Below, in pieces: positions 63,805-64,000 of a stretch of 64,000 bases of DNA. The notes beneath the pieces were generated by a model. That model did no database searches. It worked only from the letters and a program-made list of their open reading frames with translations, and was not told the DNA's origin. A program made the position numbers and the translations under genes. Position 1 is the stretch's first letter. Each line of letters begins with the position of its first letter. The stretch is from Candidatus Hydrogenedentota bacterium (lineage in GTDB: Bacteria > Hydrogenedentota > Hydrogenedentia > Hydrogenedentales > JAGMZX01), in the NCBI GenBank assembly GCA_029556545.1, contig JAKQEQ010000017.1:202699-266698 (forward strand). The letters are read 5' to 3'.

Positions 63805-64000
63805 GCGGAAGACTCGAAAAGGCACGTCCGTCACCATAGAAAAGAACCATCGTCGCAAGAGTGCCGCCGCTACGGCCAACACCAAGACCAACACGTTGCC
63901 CGCCTGCGCGGACAGCGCCGGCCCCGAGGCGTCCGCCGCCTTGAAACACCCGCAGCCGTCGGGCGGCGGCTGTGCCTTCTCCGCGCCCAGGGCGAACACC
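63712..64000 (-). CDS. partial gene with possible C-terminal sorting tail
   Basis: An open frame enters from the right edge on the minus strand. It reads QPPPDGCGCFKAADASG, then a hydrophobic stretch (VLVLVLAVAAALL) ending in RRW, the layout of PEP-CTERM-like sorting tails. Such tails normally end soon after the arginines, but this frame runs on into the GMP synthase gene, so the true stop may be nearer 63830. The start is outside the window. Modest confidence. Confidence 0.4.
   Translation of the reverse strand, partial: VFALGAEKAQPPPDGCGCFKAADASGPALSAQAGNVLVLVLAVAAALLRRWFFSMVTDVPFRVFRSDRFEGGRRFRGDVVGDADDTRDVVRDLAG

Overview
The window is GC-rich bacterial chromosome with no rRNA, tRNA or CRISPR array that I could recognise. 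It most likely comes from Candidatus Hydrogenedentota or a close relative in the Planctomycetota neighbourhood. The grounds are a huge secreted protein with Gly-Glu linkers and a C-terminal dockerin-like ELLR-IQFYN tail, many secreted sugar-active and Tat-exported enzymes, LolA and Mpl (so a Gram-negative envelope with peptidoglycan), and DivIVA. The taxon is inferred from protein style, not from a marker gene.

Layout. 1-2 kb holds the end of an esterase and a conserved uncharacterised gene. 2-6.6 kb is an accessory patch of visibly lower GC: a DUF262 + HEPN pair, an orphan AbrB-type antitoxin, a DUF4258/YgiT-type toxin-antitoxin pair, a methyltransferase, a broken DUF2442 gene and a small antitoxin-like gene. 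Near-copies of the last ~75 nt of the uncharacterised gene recur twice inside this patch. 6.7-21 kb holds secreted hydrolases, a three-gene ABC exporter operon on the minus strand, an AhpD-like protein, an amidohydrolase, Mpl and assorted exported proteins. 21.3-28.7 kb is the cell-elongation operon mreB-mreC-mreD-PBP2-rodA followed by RNase G/E, with a good promoter in front. 28.8-37.8 kb carries an HD-GYP protein, a Tat-exported FAD oxidoreductase, a secreted endonuclease/phosphatase-family enzyme, hicAB, MtfA and a glycosidase-like lipoprotein. 38-41.7 kb is one 1237-residue multidomain secreted protein closed by a strong hairpin terminator. 42-45.4 kb is a compact run of acetyltransferase, proC, DivIVA-like, LolA-like and maf. 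45.5-54.4 kb has an NRAMP-like transporter, a large sensor kinase, a response regulator with a SpoIIE-type phosphatase, an unidentified downstream protein, crcB-DUF190 and a PAS-GGDEF protein. 54.4-64 kb has a BNR_4-type secreted protein, a sugar-nucleotide epimerase, a thioesterase, a radical SAM enzyme, a beta-carbonic anhydrase, adenylate kinase, a DUF1846 protein and a stand-alone GMP synthase ATPase subunit, ending in a partial gene with a possible C-terminal sorting tail.

How it fits together. The best-supported cellular programme is wall growth (mre/PBP2/rodA, Mpl, DivIVA, Maf). Cyclic-di-GMP signalling is represented by one synthase-type and one hydrolase-type protein. The secreted proteins suggest a life on complex carbohydrates. 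The accessory patch at 2-6.6 kb is the most mobile-looking part and the best candidate for a defence-related locus. The most interesting items are the repeated gene tail flanking that patch, the DUF262-HEPN pair, the large secreted protein, an HtrA-like protein lacking its catalytic residues, an NRAMP-like transporter lacking the classic metal motif, and the kinase/phosphatase cassette at 47.5-52.6 kb.
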